DNA of 64,000 bases from Candidatus Zhuqueibacterota bacterium. GTDB taxonomy: Bacteria; Zhuqueibacterota; Zhuqueibacteria; Oceanimicrobiales; Oceanimicrobiaceae. Every line of letters begins with the position of its first letter. Position 1 is the first letter of the stretch. A program made the translations under genes and the position numbers. Positions 45,771 to 54,878 of this stretch are shown here, one piece after another. The notes below the pieces were generated by a model that was given only the letters and a program-made list of their open reading frames with translations, was not told where the DNA came from and ran no database searches. Where the stretch lies: positions 1 to 64,000 of the forward strand of contig JAJDAG010000191.1 in the NCBI GenBank assembly GCA_029262005.1, in the 5' to 3' direction.

Positions 45771-45776
45771 ATCTTA

Positions 45777-47066
45777 TTATTCAGGTAAAACCGCGGTCAA
45801 CTGTGTTGCTGATTTTTCACTCTGAGAAAATGCGCAGCCGCTGGAATATAGCAACTGCTGCAACTGTTCTGTACACTTATATAAATTGAAATCCTCTGTC
45901 ACTTTCTTGCGCCCGGCCGTGCCCAGCTTGATTCTCAGGTCACGATCTTTGGCCATCGTTTCCAGGGCTTCAGCAAATTCAAATACATTTCCGGGTGTAA
46001 AAAGTATTCCTGACCGGCCGTCTTCCACCAATTCAGGAATGCCGGAAATCCGGCTGGCAACCACCGGCAAACCGCAGGCCATCGCCTCCATCAACACCAC
46101 GGGAATGCCCTCTTTTTTGCCATCTTTGGTCAACACACTGGCCAAAGTGATTATATCGGCTCTGGCATAAAATTCGAGCACTTCGTGGCGTGGCAAGCCA
46201 CCGTAAACATGAAATCTGTCAGCAATGCCTGATTCTGCAATTTGCTTTTCTACCTGGCCGCGAACAGGACCGTAACCGATGAGGTGACAGTCAAATTTTT
46301 GCCCACGTTCCGCCAGAACCCGGCAGGCTTCAACCAAGTATTTATGCCCTTTTACAGGTTCAAACGAGGCCACGCAAACGAGCTGCAATGTGTCATTTTG
46401 TTTTTCCGGTGCAAACTTAAACGTATCTGCATCCACGCCGCAGTGCACCACTTTAATTCTGTCACTGAACGCCTCACCACTCTCTTTTACCATGATTTCT
46501 TTGTTGAACTCAGAGATGGCGATGGAAAAAGCAGACGCCTGTATTTTTCTATCAATGAAACGACGGTCCACATGCAAATCAGAACCGTGAGCCACAAAAC
46601 TGAATGGAATGCCCGTGAGGCGATGGATGATGAATGCCGACATTGCAGGGTGGGTGGCAAAATGTGCGTGCACATGCGTGACGCCTGATTTTGCCATATC
46701 CTGCGCAAATTTAACGCTTTTCGCAAAAATACCCAAAGTGCCAAACAGAAAGTTCAGGCTAGGCAAAACACCGGTGAAAACTTCCCAAATGAGGCCAAAA
46801 TACTTGCGTGGACAGCAGCGAATAAAACGCCATTGCGCCTTCAGTATTTCAATCGAAATAAACGGTTCAAAGTGGGCTTCTTCAATTATTTTTTGCGCTT
46901 CTTTGTGCGCCACAGGCTGACTTTCCCGCAGCAAAGGATAAACTTCCACCTCTGTTCCAAGCTTGCGAAGCGTAAGCATTTCAAAAAGAATAAAGGTTTC
47001 CGTCAGTTTTGGAAACCGGGACATGATGTAGGCGACTTTTGGTTTTTCAGACATTTCTATTGTCAT
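45777..47066 (-). CDS. Glycosyltransferase family 4 enzyme
   Basis: This 429-residue GT-B transferase opens VAYIMSRFPKLTETF near 10-24. It has HVHAHFATHPA near 134-144, HGSDLHVD, VHCGVDADTF near 208, VASFEPVKGHKYL near 236 and the donor-binding signature EGIPVVLMEAMACGLPVV near 308-325. It adds one sugar in the cytoplasm to the lipid-linked repeat. Six bp separate its stop from the lyase start. Donor and acceptor are not predictable. Confidence 0.9.
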   Translation of the reverse strand: MTIEMSEKPKVAYIMSRFPKLTETFILFEMLTLRKLGTEVEVYPLLRESQPVAHKEAQKIIEEAHFEPFISIEILKAQWRFIRCCPRKYFGLIWEVFTGVLPSLNFLFGTLGIFAKSVKFAQDMAKSGVTHVHAHFATHPAMSAFIIHRLTGIPFSFVAHGSDLHVDRRFIDRKIQASAFSIAISEFNKEIMVKESGEAFSDRIKVVHCGVDADTFKFAPEKQNDTLQLVCVASFEPVKGHKYLVEACRVLAERGQKFDCHLIGYGPVRGQVEKQIAESGIADRFHVYGGLPRHEVLEFYARADIITLASVLTKDGKKEGIPVVLMEAMACGLPVVASRISGIPELVEDGRSGILFTPGNVFEFAEALETMAKDRDLRIKLGTAGRKKVTEDFNLYKCTEQLQQLLYSSGCAFSQSEKSATQLTAVLPE

Positions 47067-47099
47067 ATCGTGATTAGAATGAATTCCGGTAGAACGGGC

Positions 47100-47876
47100 T
47101 TATTTCTTGAAAGTACTATCGTTTTGCTTAAGCGGAGCATGAATGAACCCATTTCCCGCATCCGAAGCATTCTGTCTGTTTGCTCCTGTTTGCGGCAAAT
47201 ACTCCTGTCCGAGTACCTTATAAATATGCCCACAGACATCCGCAAACACTTTTTCCACCGGTTGGGTTACATCTACGCATTTAAAATTGCGCGTAATTTC
47301 CCCCTGTGCCAGATAAGCCCGCCGCCGCTCTGCCAGGTACGCAATGTTTGCCTCGCCTTTACGGGCAAAAAGCACTTCAGGCGGTGCGTCAAGAAAAATC
47401 ACCAAATCGGGCTCAGGGTAAAAAAGATGCAGACACCAGCGATGTATCTTTTCTGCCACCGGTAATCCGGGAATTTGGATGCTTGCCTTATCAAAATCAA
47501 ACAGAAAGTGGCGATCAAAAAGGACGATGAAACCCTGTTTGCGATAACGCCAGGAAAGCAACTGCCGGTACCACTCTTCTGCAATCCGGTTAATCAGCCG
47601 CACATAAAGCCAGACCGACTTCACAAAGCCCTTCTTTTTTAGAATCGCCTCCTGACTGTGCAATGAGGCGCCAGGCACGCTCGATGCGCCTGAGCTTTTT
47701 CGCTTATGGGTTTTTACTGATTCAATAAAACGCGTAGTTGGCAGACCAACATTGCTCGACTCCTGATTAATGCCCATATAAAGGTATTTCAAAGGCCTTG
47801 GAAATGACTTTTGCAACATGTCTGCGATGGTTGTTTTGCCGGCGCCATCAACGCCGATTAGGGCGACTGAAATCAT
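47100..47876 (-). CDS. Thymidylate-kinase-like P-loop protein (stand-alone copy)
   Basis: The 258-residue protein begins with Walker A GVDGAGKTT near 8-16. Further on are YLYMGINQESSNVGLPTTRF near 31-50, VLFDRHFLFDFD near 117-128 and the Walker-B-like VIFLDAPPEVLFARK near 159-173. The overall order is that of dTMP kinases, but true Tmk is shorter (about 210) and lacks the YMG segment. The C-terminal domain of the 54.9-56.3 kb protein shares these motifs. A kinase acting on a sugar or lipid intermediate is a guess from context. Confidence 0.75.
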   Translation of the reverse strand: MISVALIGVDGAGKTTIADMLQKSFPRPLKYLYMGINQESSNVGLPTTRFIESVKTHKRKSSGASSVPGASLHSQEAILKKKGFVKSVWLYVRLINRIAEEWYRQLLSWRYRKQGFIVLFDRHFLFDFDKASIQIPGLPVAEKIHRWCLHLFYPEPDLVIFLDAPPEVLFARKGEANIAYLAERRRAYLAQGEITRNFKCVDVTQPVEKVFADVCGHIYKVLGQEYLPQTGANRQNASDAGNGFIHAPLKQNDSTFKK

Positions 47877-47965
47877 ATTTTTTTCTTCTTCTTTCGTCAG
47901 CGCGAAATCTTCGAACTGGTTTTCTCCGCGCTGAATGAGATTTCTATTGTCCTGTCATTTCAGCA

Positions 47966-49009
47966 TTATGAGCAACACTGAATATTATCAAACTCAGCAA
48001 CTGCCATCCGCCACATTTTATAATATCGATTTTCGCGAATCCAACTCAGCGTTTCTGCCGGCAAAATTGCGCCGGAGCCACGCGTGCCGCCAAGCCGCAA
48101 CACCAATGTGGAAACATACCGTGCCCAACAGATGACAAACAGCGCTCTTGCCGATTCAGCGGAAAGCTTGAGTTCTTCAAGGTAGTTGCCAATACTGGCT
48201 GTTGCCCAGGAATTTGCGCCAAAGAAAGCAGCGCGAAAAGCTGCCATCTGCTCATCCAAATTATTTGCATTCATGCGGGCAAAGGCGATATAACTTAAAA
48301 AGAAAAACAGATCCACTGCCGGAAGTCCGTCCGGAAGCGCCAACTCCCAATCGACAACACCTAACCTGTTCTCGGCAGAAATCAGCAAATTGGGTGAACT
48401 AAAATCGCCGTGCTCGAAAACCGTTGGCACCGTCTGCCTAACAAGTGCATCCGCGATTTCCAGTGTTTTTTCTAAGCAAACCCGATCCCTTTCAGAATCA
48501 AAAGTCAGCGCTTGCAGCAATTGCAAAGGCTTCTGTACACTGGACTTAAACCAGGAAGTTTGATTCTGCGGCATCTTTCTGGAGCAGTTGTGAACAGAGG
48601 TCAGCCAATTCACACCGGTTTCAATTGCCAGCTCCAAATTTTGACGCACAAAAGCAGGCCGCATTGTTTGGCCGGCCACCGCAGTTTCAATCAGCATTCG
48701 ATGTCCGAAATAGTCTTCAAAAGCCACAACTCTGGGTGCAGAACTCAAATCTTTGGGCAGCAATTCCTGCAACGCTTTTAGATTGTTCCTTTCGCGGCAT
48801 AAACGACTGTGATCTCCCGCAAGCCGGGGGACTTTGGCGATGAGTACCGGCTTTTTTACATTTTCCGGAAAAACAAAAAATATGAGATGACTCGACGCTT
48901 TGAAACGCGGGGTCGCTATAACAGAAGTAAACCGGTCGGCGGCACCGAACTCTTCAAGACCCAATCGGTCCTTATTCTGCAGAAGAAATGTCAGGACAGC
49001 ATTACGCAT
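47966..49009 (-). CDS. Aminoglycoside-phosphotransferase-fold kinase (stand-alone copy)
   Basis: The 347-residue protein (ATG 49009, GGGGG upstream) has the APH/choline-kinase core: EHGDFSSPNLL near 202-212 with the catalytic Asp and Asn, then VVDWELALPDGLPAVDLFFFL near 222 with the metal-binding Asp. APH-fold kinases phosphorylate hydroxyls on sugars, choline and similar small molecules. Its start shares a base with the stop of the methyltransferase-like gene (TAATG), so the two are translationally coupled. The same domain is fused to a homologous partner at 51.3-53.0 kb. Confidence 0.82.
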   Translation of the reverse strand: MRNAVLTFLLQNKDRLGLEEFGAADRFTSVIATPRFKASSHLIFFVFPENVKKPVLIAKVPRLAGDHSRLCRERNNLKALQELLPKDLSSAPRVVAFEDYFGHRMLIETAVAGQTMRPAFVRQNLELAIETGVNWLTSVHNCSRKMPQNQTSWFKSSVQKPLQLLQALTFDSERDRVCLEKTLEIADALVRQTVPTVFEHGDFSSPNLLISAENRLGVVDWELALPDGLPAVDLFFFLSYIAFARMNANNLDEQMAAFRAAFFGANSWATASIGNYLEELKLSAESARALFVICWARYVSTLVLRLGGTRGSGAILPAETLSWIRENRYYKMWRMAVAEFDNIQCCS

Positions 49010-49635
49010 TACATTTCCCCCTGCGATTTGCGGGCAACAAAACTGACGCACGGCGTCAATAACGCAACCAGGCGCAGTCTTTGCAAGAGCATGCCCAGAG
49101 CAGAAATGACCTTGCCCTTGAAGTTGCTCTGATTTCGCTGAAAAACATGTTGCAAGGCATTGCTGTCAGCCAAAGGTACCAAATCCAGACAGTGCTCAAA
49201 GTTGGGCCTGTGCCAATGCACGGTCACATCAGAATACCCAATTGTTCCAAGCCGTTTGGCCACTGCTCGTGTATTAGAAAAAATACGTGATCGTTTTAAT
49301 TCCAAATAAAGGCAGCCACCCGGTCTTAATACCTTTGTTGCCTTTTTAAGTGCCATGAAATCAGACGAATTACCCACAAGCAAGTCCAGACGTTGTACTG
49401 TACCGGTCTTACCGGCGCCGGCAGAATCAGTGAGCAAAATGACGCTGCCTGAGAATTTCTGCAATGCCTGGCAAAGTGCGCTTTCACGCTTGCCGATATA
49501 ACCGACCACACCTAATCCCGGGCTGGGAAGCAAGAAACGCCAATCGAGTCGGCGGACCGTAACCAGCTGTTCTTCGTGATTAGGTGCGGCTTTTTTATCG
49601 ACCACCGGATTTTGTTGAACTGCGATTTCTGTCAT
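49009..49635 (-). CDS. Degenerate methyltransferase-like protein
   Basis: This 208-residue protein has a Rossmann-like layout: LGVVGYIGKRE near 43-53 in place of SAM motif I, ILLTDSAG as the second strand, and KVLRPGGCLYLELKR near 100-114, a strand-5 motif of class I methyltransferases. The glycine-rich SAM loop is poor, so activity is doubtful. It shares DWRFLLP near 31-37 and several later segments with the N-terminus of the 51.3-53.0 kb fusion protein. ATGA overlap with the upstream polymerase gene and TAATG coupling to the kinase gene indicate joint function. Confidence 0.65.
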   Translation of the reverse strand: MTEIAVQQNPVVDKKAAPNHEEQLVTVRRLDWRFLLPSPGLGVVGYIGKRESALCQALQKFSGSVILLTDSAGAGKTGTVQRLDLLVGNSSDFMALKKATKVLRPGGCLYLELKRSRIFSNTRAVAKRLGTIGYSDVTVHWHRPNFEHCLDLVPLADSNALQHVFQRNQSNFKGKVISALGMLLQRLRLVALLTPCVSFVARKSQGEM

Positions 49636-51230
49636 TGAGTCAGTGGTGTTTTGTGCGAAACGAAGGGATGGGCGCCTCCTGTTTCAATTTCGATATCACC
49701 GTCTTCACTCTCAAACTCCGTGCTTAAAATGTGCACGGCAGCACCCGATATCGCCAGCAAAATCCAGAGGTAGCGTTGATAAGAAAAATGCAAAAACATG
49801 GCTGTGGTAAGGTAACAAAAAATACCGAGCAAGAAGGCCGTAGCAACATTGGCCAACTCCTGTCGACCCTCGCCAACAAACCGAACCCGCAACCGCCAGA
49901 GCCGGTAAAGCAAGTAGAAGACGATGCTCATAAAACAAACAAAGCCAAGAGTTCCCGCCTCGGCCAACATCTCAAAATAGAGTGTGTGCGCTCTCCTTGT
50001 GGAATCAATGTCGCGAAAGGCGATTTCCGGATTGGCCATGTATTGAACGGAATAGAATTTGGAATACTGACCCGGGCCAACACCGACGATTGGATGATCG
50101 AGATAGGCTGTAAAAGCCGCGAGCATTTCAGTCACCCGGCCAAGCGTGGCACCGTCGGCCTTAACAGAAGCATCGTCAGTAAAAAGCGCACTCACATTTG
50201 TAATTGAAGACATGCGGAGAAAATAGCCCGGCGATGCGATAGCGATGACGATAAGCAAACTCACAACAGACAAGACCAATTGAGAGACCTTTATGTAGCG
50301 CAACATTGTCATCATAAGTACAAGAAAAATCACTGAAATAAAGGCACCCCGTGAGTAAGTCAGTAACATACCAACCAGGATGAACAAAGTGCACCCGAGG
50401 GCCGTCACCTTCAGCCATTTTTTCTTTTCATCTATAAACCGGAATAACCCTAGCGGAAGCAGCACGATCATAATTTGACCATAACGATTGGCACCACCAA
50501 CCGGCCCACCGGCCCGATTGGCCAGACGGACTTTGTCTTCAGGGCCTGTATTTTTTGGGCCACCATCCCAATGTGAAATATTCCGTTGCGCCAGACCGCC
50601 GTAATTATCACCATAACTTTTTGTGAGTTCCTGCACGAGCGTCAGGCTGCCGAGCAAGGTTCCGGCCAACAGCAGCGTCCAGATGACCTTGCGCAAGGTG
50701 TCAAAATTGCGCACGACATTCAAAATAAGAATGTACATGGCCAGACCTTCCATCAAATAAGTTAAGATCCAATCCATGCCAACCTTAACGCTGACCGCTA
50801 CTGAAAGCGATGCAAAAAGTGAAGCCAGAAAAGCAATCATCAGCAGCCAGGTATAATCGATAATAAATCGTTCCCGGCGAATGAACCAGTAAATGGTGAG
50901 CGGTACACACAACATTAACGAAACCGAACCTGCCACAATTTGCGGCAAGCCATGAAATTTGTAAGCTACCACCGCAATGTTGGTATAAATCACAAAAATA
51001 ACCAGCAGTGTGCCCTGTTCCGGCCAAGAAAAAAATGCGACGACCATGAAGCCTACAACCACCAACGCCAGCACAATGGTCACGTGCACCTTTGTAACCA
51101 TCAAAGTCAGTAAAGCCACAACCCCAAGCACAACGAAAAGGGTAATATAGGCTGGCCCCAAAGAAAAGCGCTGCTTTTTCTTTGGGGCCATTTCCTTTAA
51201 AAATTCTTTTTGAAGATCTGCCGGATTCAA
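49632..51230 (-). CDS. O-antigen polymerase/ligase (Wzy_C family) membrane protein
   Basis: The 532-residue inner-membrane protein has about 11-12 hydrophobic helices. The conserved LLTYSRGAF lies near 307-315, and the large periplasmic loop carries HPIVGVGPGQY near 389-399 and RRAHTLYFEMLAEAGTLGF near 423-441, the O-antigen ligase/polymerase signature. It polymerises repeat units or joins a glycan to an acceptor on the periplasmic face. The first 13 residues before the ATG at 51191 use a TTG start; the true start is uncertain. Confidence 0.88.
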   Translation of the reverse strand: MNPADLQKEFLKEMAPKKKQRFSLGPAYITLFVVLGVVALLTLMVTKVHVTIVLALVVVGFMVVAFFSWPEQGTLLVIFVIYTNIAVVAYKFHGLPQIVAGSVSLMLCVPLTIYWFIRRERFIIDYTWLLMIAFLASLFASLSVAVSVKVGMDWILTYLMEGLAMYILILNVVRNFDTLRKVIWTLLLAGTLLGSLTLVQELTKSYGDNYGGLAQRNISHWDGGPKNTGPEDKVRLANRAGGPVGGANRYGQIMIVLLPLGLFRFIDEKKKWLKVTALGCTLFILVGMLLTYSRGAFISVIFLVLMMTMLRYIKVSQLVLSVVSLLIVIAIASPGYFLRMSSITNVSALFTDDASVKADGATLGRVTEMLAAFTAYLDHPIVGVGPGQYSKFYSVQYMANPEIAFRDIDSTRRAHTLYFEMLAEAGTLGFVCFMSIVFYLLYRLWRLRVRFVGEGRQELANVATAFLLGIFCYLTTAMFLHFSYQRYLWILLAISGAAVHILSTEFESEDGDIEIETGGAHPFVSHKTPLTQ

Positions 51231-51268
51231 AATATCAATGCTGTATTAAAGTAATAAGAAGAAACAGT

Positions 51269-53047
51269 TTAGCATATCTGTGGTTTCATTCTTTTTTCTA
51301 TGCTTACGTGCTGTGATGCCACTTGGGCCGCAGAAAAAATTGTCTGCAAACCGACACTTTCTGCATTTGAAATACAGAGTTTCAGAAGGTTAAAGTAGTG
51401 CCCGTCGGTTAAAGTATCATTCGTCAGCCTGGCGGATTCCTTCAGCGAGCGATGCATCCAGCAGGTGTAAAATAGAGGCGCTACCAGTTTGCCATCCAAG
51501 TTGATATTGCAGCAATATGTTTGGATTATTTGTGCCAGCCAATCAACAAATGGTGATGGTTGCAGGAAATTCGTAGCAAAGTTCTGCAATGGGTCACTGC
51601 TGCCCTGTTGGCGCAATACCCAGGAGGCAAATGTGCGCATAAAATAAAACATATCCCACAGAGGAATACCGCGCGGTTCACCCGCCTCCCAATCAATGAA
51701 AATCACGCTGTTATCTTCGGAAACCAGAATGTTCCATGTGCCGGGATCGCCATGTTGAAACACCAGCGGAAATGCTCCGTCACTGTTTTGCAGAACATCC
51801 AATTGCGTCTGCAGGAAACCACGTTCCTCTGTGGACAGCGAGTAAATTTCAGTAAAGCGCTTGAATAGCTTGCCGAGATTTTCAGCAACAGCCGGGCCAT
51901 CGACCAAGTTTGAATTGACGGATTTGCTCCCCAATTGCACGAGCCAGTCAACAGCGGCATGCGCCAGCGGGCAATCCTTTGACGCCTGAGTGCGTGCACG
52001 AAATGGCGCGCCGTGCACCGCTTTTTGAGATAGAACCGCCAAGCCGTTGTGTGTGTCGAAAAACAATGGCTCGGGATAGCTCTCTCTGTATACAAAATTT
52101 CCTTCGCGAATTGCGGCAAGGGCGCGGTATTCATTTTCCAGGCGATAGTTGAACTCCGGGGCGCGTGTCATTTTTATCACGGCATCCGGCCTGTTCGAGT
52201 TCTGAGGAAACAGGTAGTAAATGGGTTTGTTGGCGTTGTATTTTCCACGTGTAGAAAGGCCAAAACGATAATCAGCAAGATCGATGTTTGCTTTCCCCGC
52301 CAAATTGCACAGGAATTTGGGTAACCTGTTTTTCTGTGAAGCAATATTTGATTTTTGTAAAAAAACAGTGCGCCTCGGCATGACTCTGTTGAGCAGACCG
52401 CACCGACTCAAAAAACTACCGGCACGACTCATTGTGCGTTTTCTCCAGGACTGGCCGTAAAGCACATTTTCAAAGAAAAACTCGGCGATGTCCTCTGCTT
52501 CCAACGGAACGGCTGTGCGCATTTCACCACTAAAAGGGGTCAGCCAAAACTGCTGCTGTTTCTTGAGACCTGCCGCAGTAAGTCTTTTTATCAGACTGCG
52601 ACCCGCAGCCTGCATCGGGCGCCCTCTCAGTTCAAAATTCAAAACACCGTTCGGGCGCAACAAGGACGCCAGCTGTTTTTGCAGCGCCTTTTTCTGTAGA
52701 AATAATTTGATTGTTTTCGTCTTAGCGATACGAATAAAGGTAAAACTCTCTGCGGCGAAAGGCAAGTCCGCATAGGTCGCAACATGCTCAAACTTAAAAC
52801 TGCAACCCCCTTTTTCCTCGCATTTACTCTTAAACTCTGAGAGCCGGGCGCTATCAGTGCAGACCACGACGACTTCACCTGCCGTGGCAGAAAGTACTGC
52901 CACGTTGGCGGCAGAAGGCACGTCAATGCAGAGCATGCGTTCAACGCTTAAACCGGGCAACAAAAAGCGCCAGTCGGCGGAAACCATGTCCCCCTGTAAA
53001 TTGGTGCCAGGGATGAATTTTGTTGAAAGAGTCGATTCTATCATCAT
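51269..53047 (-). CDS. Fusion of methyltransferase-like domain and APH-fold kinase
   Basis: Residues 1-230 match the stand-alone 49.0-49.6 kb protein in order: DWRFLLP near 26-32, SLLRPNGVLNFELRG near 150-164, and a cysteine-poor VMPRRTVFLQKS end. Residues 250-560 form an APH kinase: FQHGDPGTWNILV near 433-445 and FIDWEAGEPRGIPLWDMFYFM near 449-469, with catalytic Asp, Asn and metal Asp all present. The SAM loop of the first domain is degenerate. The gene is 38 bp upstream of the polymerase. The split pair next to it suggests a gene duplication with fusion or fission. Confidence 0.78.
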   Translation of the reverse strand: MMIESTLSTKFIPGTNLQGDMVSADWRFLLPGLSVERMLCIDVPSAANVAVLSATAGEVVVVCTDSARLSEFKSKCEEKGGCSFKFEHVATYADLPFAAESFTFIRIAKTKTIKLFLQKKALQKQLASLLRPNGVLNFELRGRPMQAAGRSLIKRLTAAGLKKQQQFWLTPFSGEMRTAVPLEAEDIAEFFFENVLYGQSWRKRTMSRAGSFLSRCGLLNRVMPRRTVFLQKSNIASQKNRLPKFLCNLAGKANIDLADYRFGLSTRGKYNANKPIYYLFPQNSNRPDAVIKMTRAPEFNYRLENEYRALAAIREGNFVYRESYPEPLFFDTHNGLAVLSQKAVHGAPFRARTQASKDCPLAHAAVDWLVQLGSKSVNSNLVDGPAVAENLGKLFKRFTEIYSLSTEERGFLQTQLDVLQNSDGAFPLVFQHGDPGTWNILVSEDNSVIFIDWEAGEPRGIPLWDMFYFMRTFASWVLRQQGSSDPLQNFATNFLQPSPFVDWLAQIIQTYCCNINLDGKLVAPLFYTCWMHRSLKESARLTNDTLTDGHYFNLLKLCISNAESVGLQTIFSAAQVASQHVSIEKRMKPQIC

Positions 53048-53176
53048 TTATCTTCTTTGTTGCCACTGAGTCATCCAGGACCCAGAGAGAATAATCGATA
53101 CAGTATTGAATTTTCGAGTCTTGCTTTGTGCAAATGTGGCCTTATTCGCACTCATTTTCCGAAATGTTCTCTGTGG

Positions 53177-54739
53177 CTATTTCTTTGTCGAAAAAACCTT
53201 TTTCATCAACGGCAGTTTCAGCAGCTCAGGAAAGGTCTCTTCCACATCCAACTTGCTGCGGGTAATCATGAAAATAATGCATGAAACCGCGGCAGCCAAA
53301 CCGCCTGCCACAAAAACATTCATCGTCAAGAAATACTGAATCAGAAATAAGCCAAAACCACCGACCAGGATTATCAGGTAGAAGGAAAGATACTTCCACT
53401 CAAAAATCCGCATGCCGGATGCCATTCTCAAACCAGCCTGTTTTAAAATATTGTGTACAATCATTGCAACGGTCGTGCCAATGGCAGCACCGAGCGCCCC
53501 GTAGCGCGGAATGAGAAAGAGTGCCAGTGAAATATTGAGCAGCGCGGCCACAATATTAATAGTCACAACATATTTAATCTTACCTAAAACCTTTAAAGTC
53601 AAACCATTAAACCCGAGAACAACATTAAAATAATAGGCAAAAGAGATCATGGCCAGATAAATCCAGGAAGGCTCATATCTTGCCTTATAAAGTAACACTG
53701 TTAAAGGTTGAGCCAATGAAAATGTCAGAGCAAACACTGGAAAAGAAAGAATGGCCATCCAAATCGCGGTGCGCCAATAGAGGTTGTTGATGCCGTCAAA
53801 ATCATTTTTAGCAAAAAGGCGCGCTGCCAGTGGCGTGTAAAGCAGGCCGAAGCTGGCCATGACTATCTTATTAAAGTGCGCCGCCGGTAAAATAACGCGG
53901 TACGCAGCTACTTCAGATGCGTCGTGAAAGTAGCCAAGCAACAGCGTGTCCATAGAATGCATGACAATGTTGACCAGATCAGACGACATCAGCGGCAAGG
54001 TAAACGCAAAAATTTCTTTCACCGGCATGGTCGTGGTTTTGAGATTGAAACGCGCTAGAAAACCTTGTTTCAACATCATACGGATGAGCATGCCGATGTA
54101 AATAATCACACCCAGAAGGCTGCCACCAATCCAGCCATACGCCAAAAACATGACTGAACTGTTAAAATAGACAAGGGCCAGAACCACTGCAACTTTCAGG
54201 CAGGGCCCGAGAATATGCTTGCGAAAAAAAATCGCTTTCGGGCTGGCCAGACTGGCAAAAAGCCCGATCAAAAGGCCATCAATCGCCTCGACCGGAACCA
54301 TGAAAATTAGAATCAGGATGACAAAAACAGGCTGTTCTTTGTCGTTGATCAGCCGGGCAAGTGTTTCCGGCGACAAATGAATGGCGCCAATAATCACAAC
54401 ACTGGTCAGCGCAATGGTGATGAGCACCATAAAGATGGTGCCGAAAAGCTTGTCGTATTCATCATTTTCATGATAAATGGGCACAAATCGGGTGATACCG
54501 CGGCGGAGGCCAAGCGTGGAAATACCCTGAAAAAAAGCAACCACGGACAACGCATAAGTCCAGGCACCGTAATCTGCCTGCGTCAACTGACGCACAATCA
54601 AGACTTGGGAGATAAAATTAAGGCCGGTTGAGATGAACCGGCCTGCCAGCAACAAACTTGAACCGCGAATTTGCTTGCGAGTTGCGTCGCCCTTTTGGCT
54701 GGGCTTGGCGTTCTTTTCTTTTTCTACTGTAACTTCCAT
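53177..54739 (-). CDS. Oligosaccharide flippase (Wzx/MATE-like)
   Basis: This 520-residue integral membrane protein (ATG 54739, AAGGA upstream) has about 14 hydrophobic helices. GSSLLLAGRFISTGLNFISQ near the N-terminus, RQLTQADYGAWTYALSV and the central PLMSSDLVNIVMHSMDTLLLGYF are typical of polysaccharide flippases. It moves the lipid-linked repeat unit to the periplasmic face for the adjacent polymerase. Wzx and Wzy flank the kinase fusion gene, which ties the kinase to repeat-unit assembly. Confidence 0.9.
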   Translation of the reverse strand: MEVTVEKEKNAKPSQKGDATRKQIRGSSLLLAGRFISTGLNFISQVLIVRQLTQADYGAWTYALSVVAFFQGISTLGLRRGITRFVPIYHENDEYDKLFGTIFMVLITIALTSVVIIGAIHLSPETLARLINDKEQPVFVILILIFMVPVEAIDGLLIGLFASLASPKAIFFRKHILGPCLKVAVVLALVYFNSSVMFLAYGWIGGSLLGVIIYIGMLIRMMLKQGFLARFNLKTTTMPVKEIFAFTLPLMSSDLVNIVMHSMDTLLLGYFHDASEVAAYRVILPAAHFNKIVMASFGLLYTPLAARLFAKNDFDGINNLYWRTAIWMAILSFPVFALTFSLAQPLTVLLYKARYEPSWIYLAMISFAYYFNVVLGFNGLTLKVLGKIKYVVTINIVAALLNISLALFLIPRYGALGAAIGTTVAMIVHNILKQAGLRMASGMRIFEWKYLSFYLIILVGGFGLFLIQYFLTMNVFVAGGLAAAVSCIIFMITRSKLDVEETFPELLKLPLMKKVFSTKK

Positions 54740-54878
54740 ATTTTCCTTAAACGAATGGGTTGCCCTGCGTGGACTAACCGCAAACGTCACTCAACTTCAT
54801 GTCGAGCAATCCGCCTCAAGTCCACGACAGTAATTTTTCATGCCAATTTCATCGCGAACTTCTAAGACAATTACCGCC

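Noticed and set aside
49380-49450. GAGKT sequence in the methyltransferase-like protein read as a P-loop
   Set aside because: The spacing does not give GxxxxGK[ST], and the homologous fusion protein lacks it at the same place.
54739-54790. Earlier GTG start for the flippase
   Set aside because: The ATG at 54739 has a good AAGGA site; the extra 17 residues are not membrane-like and lack a ribosome site.
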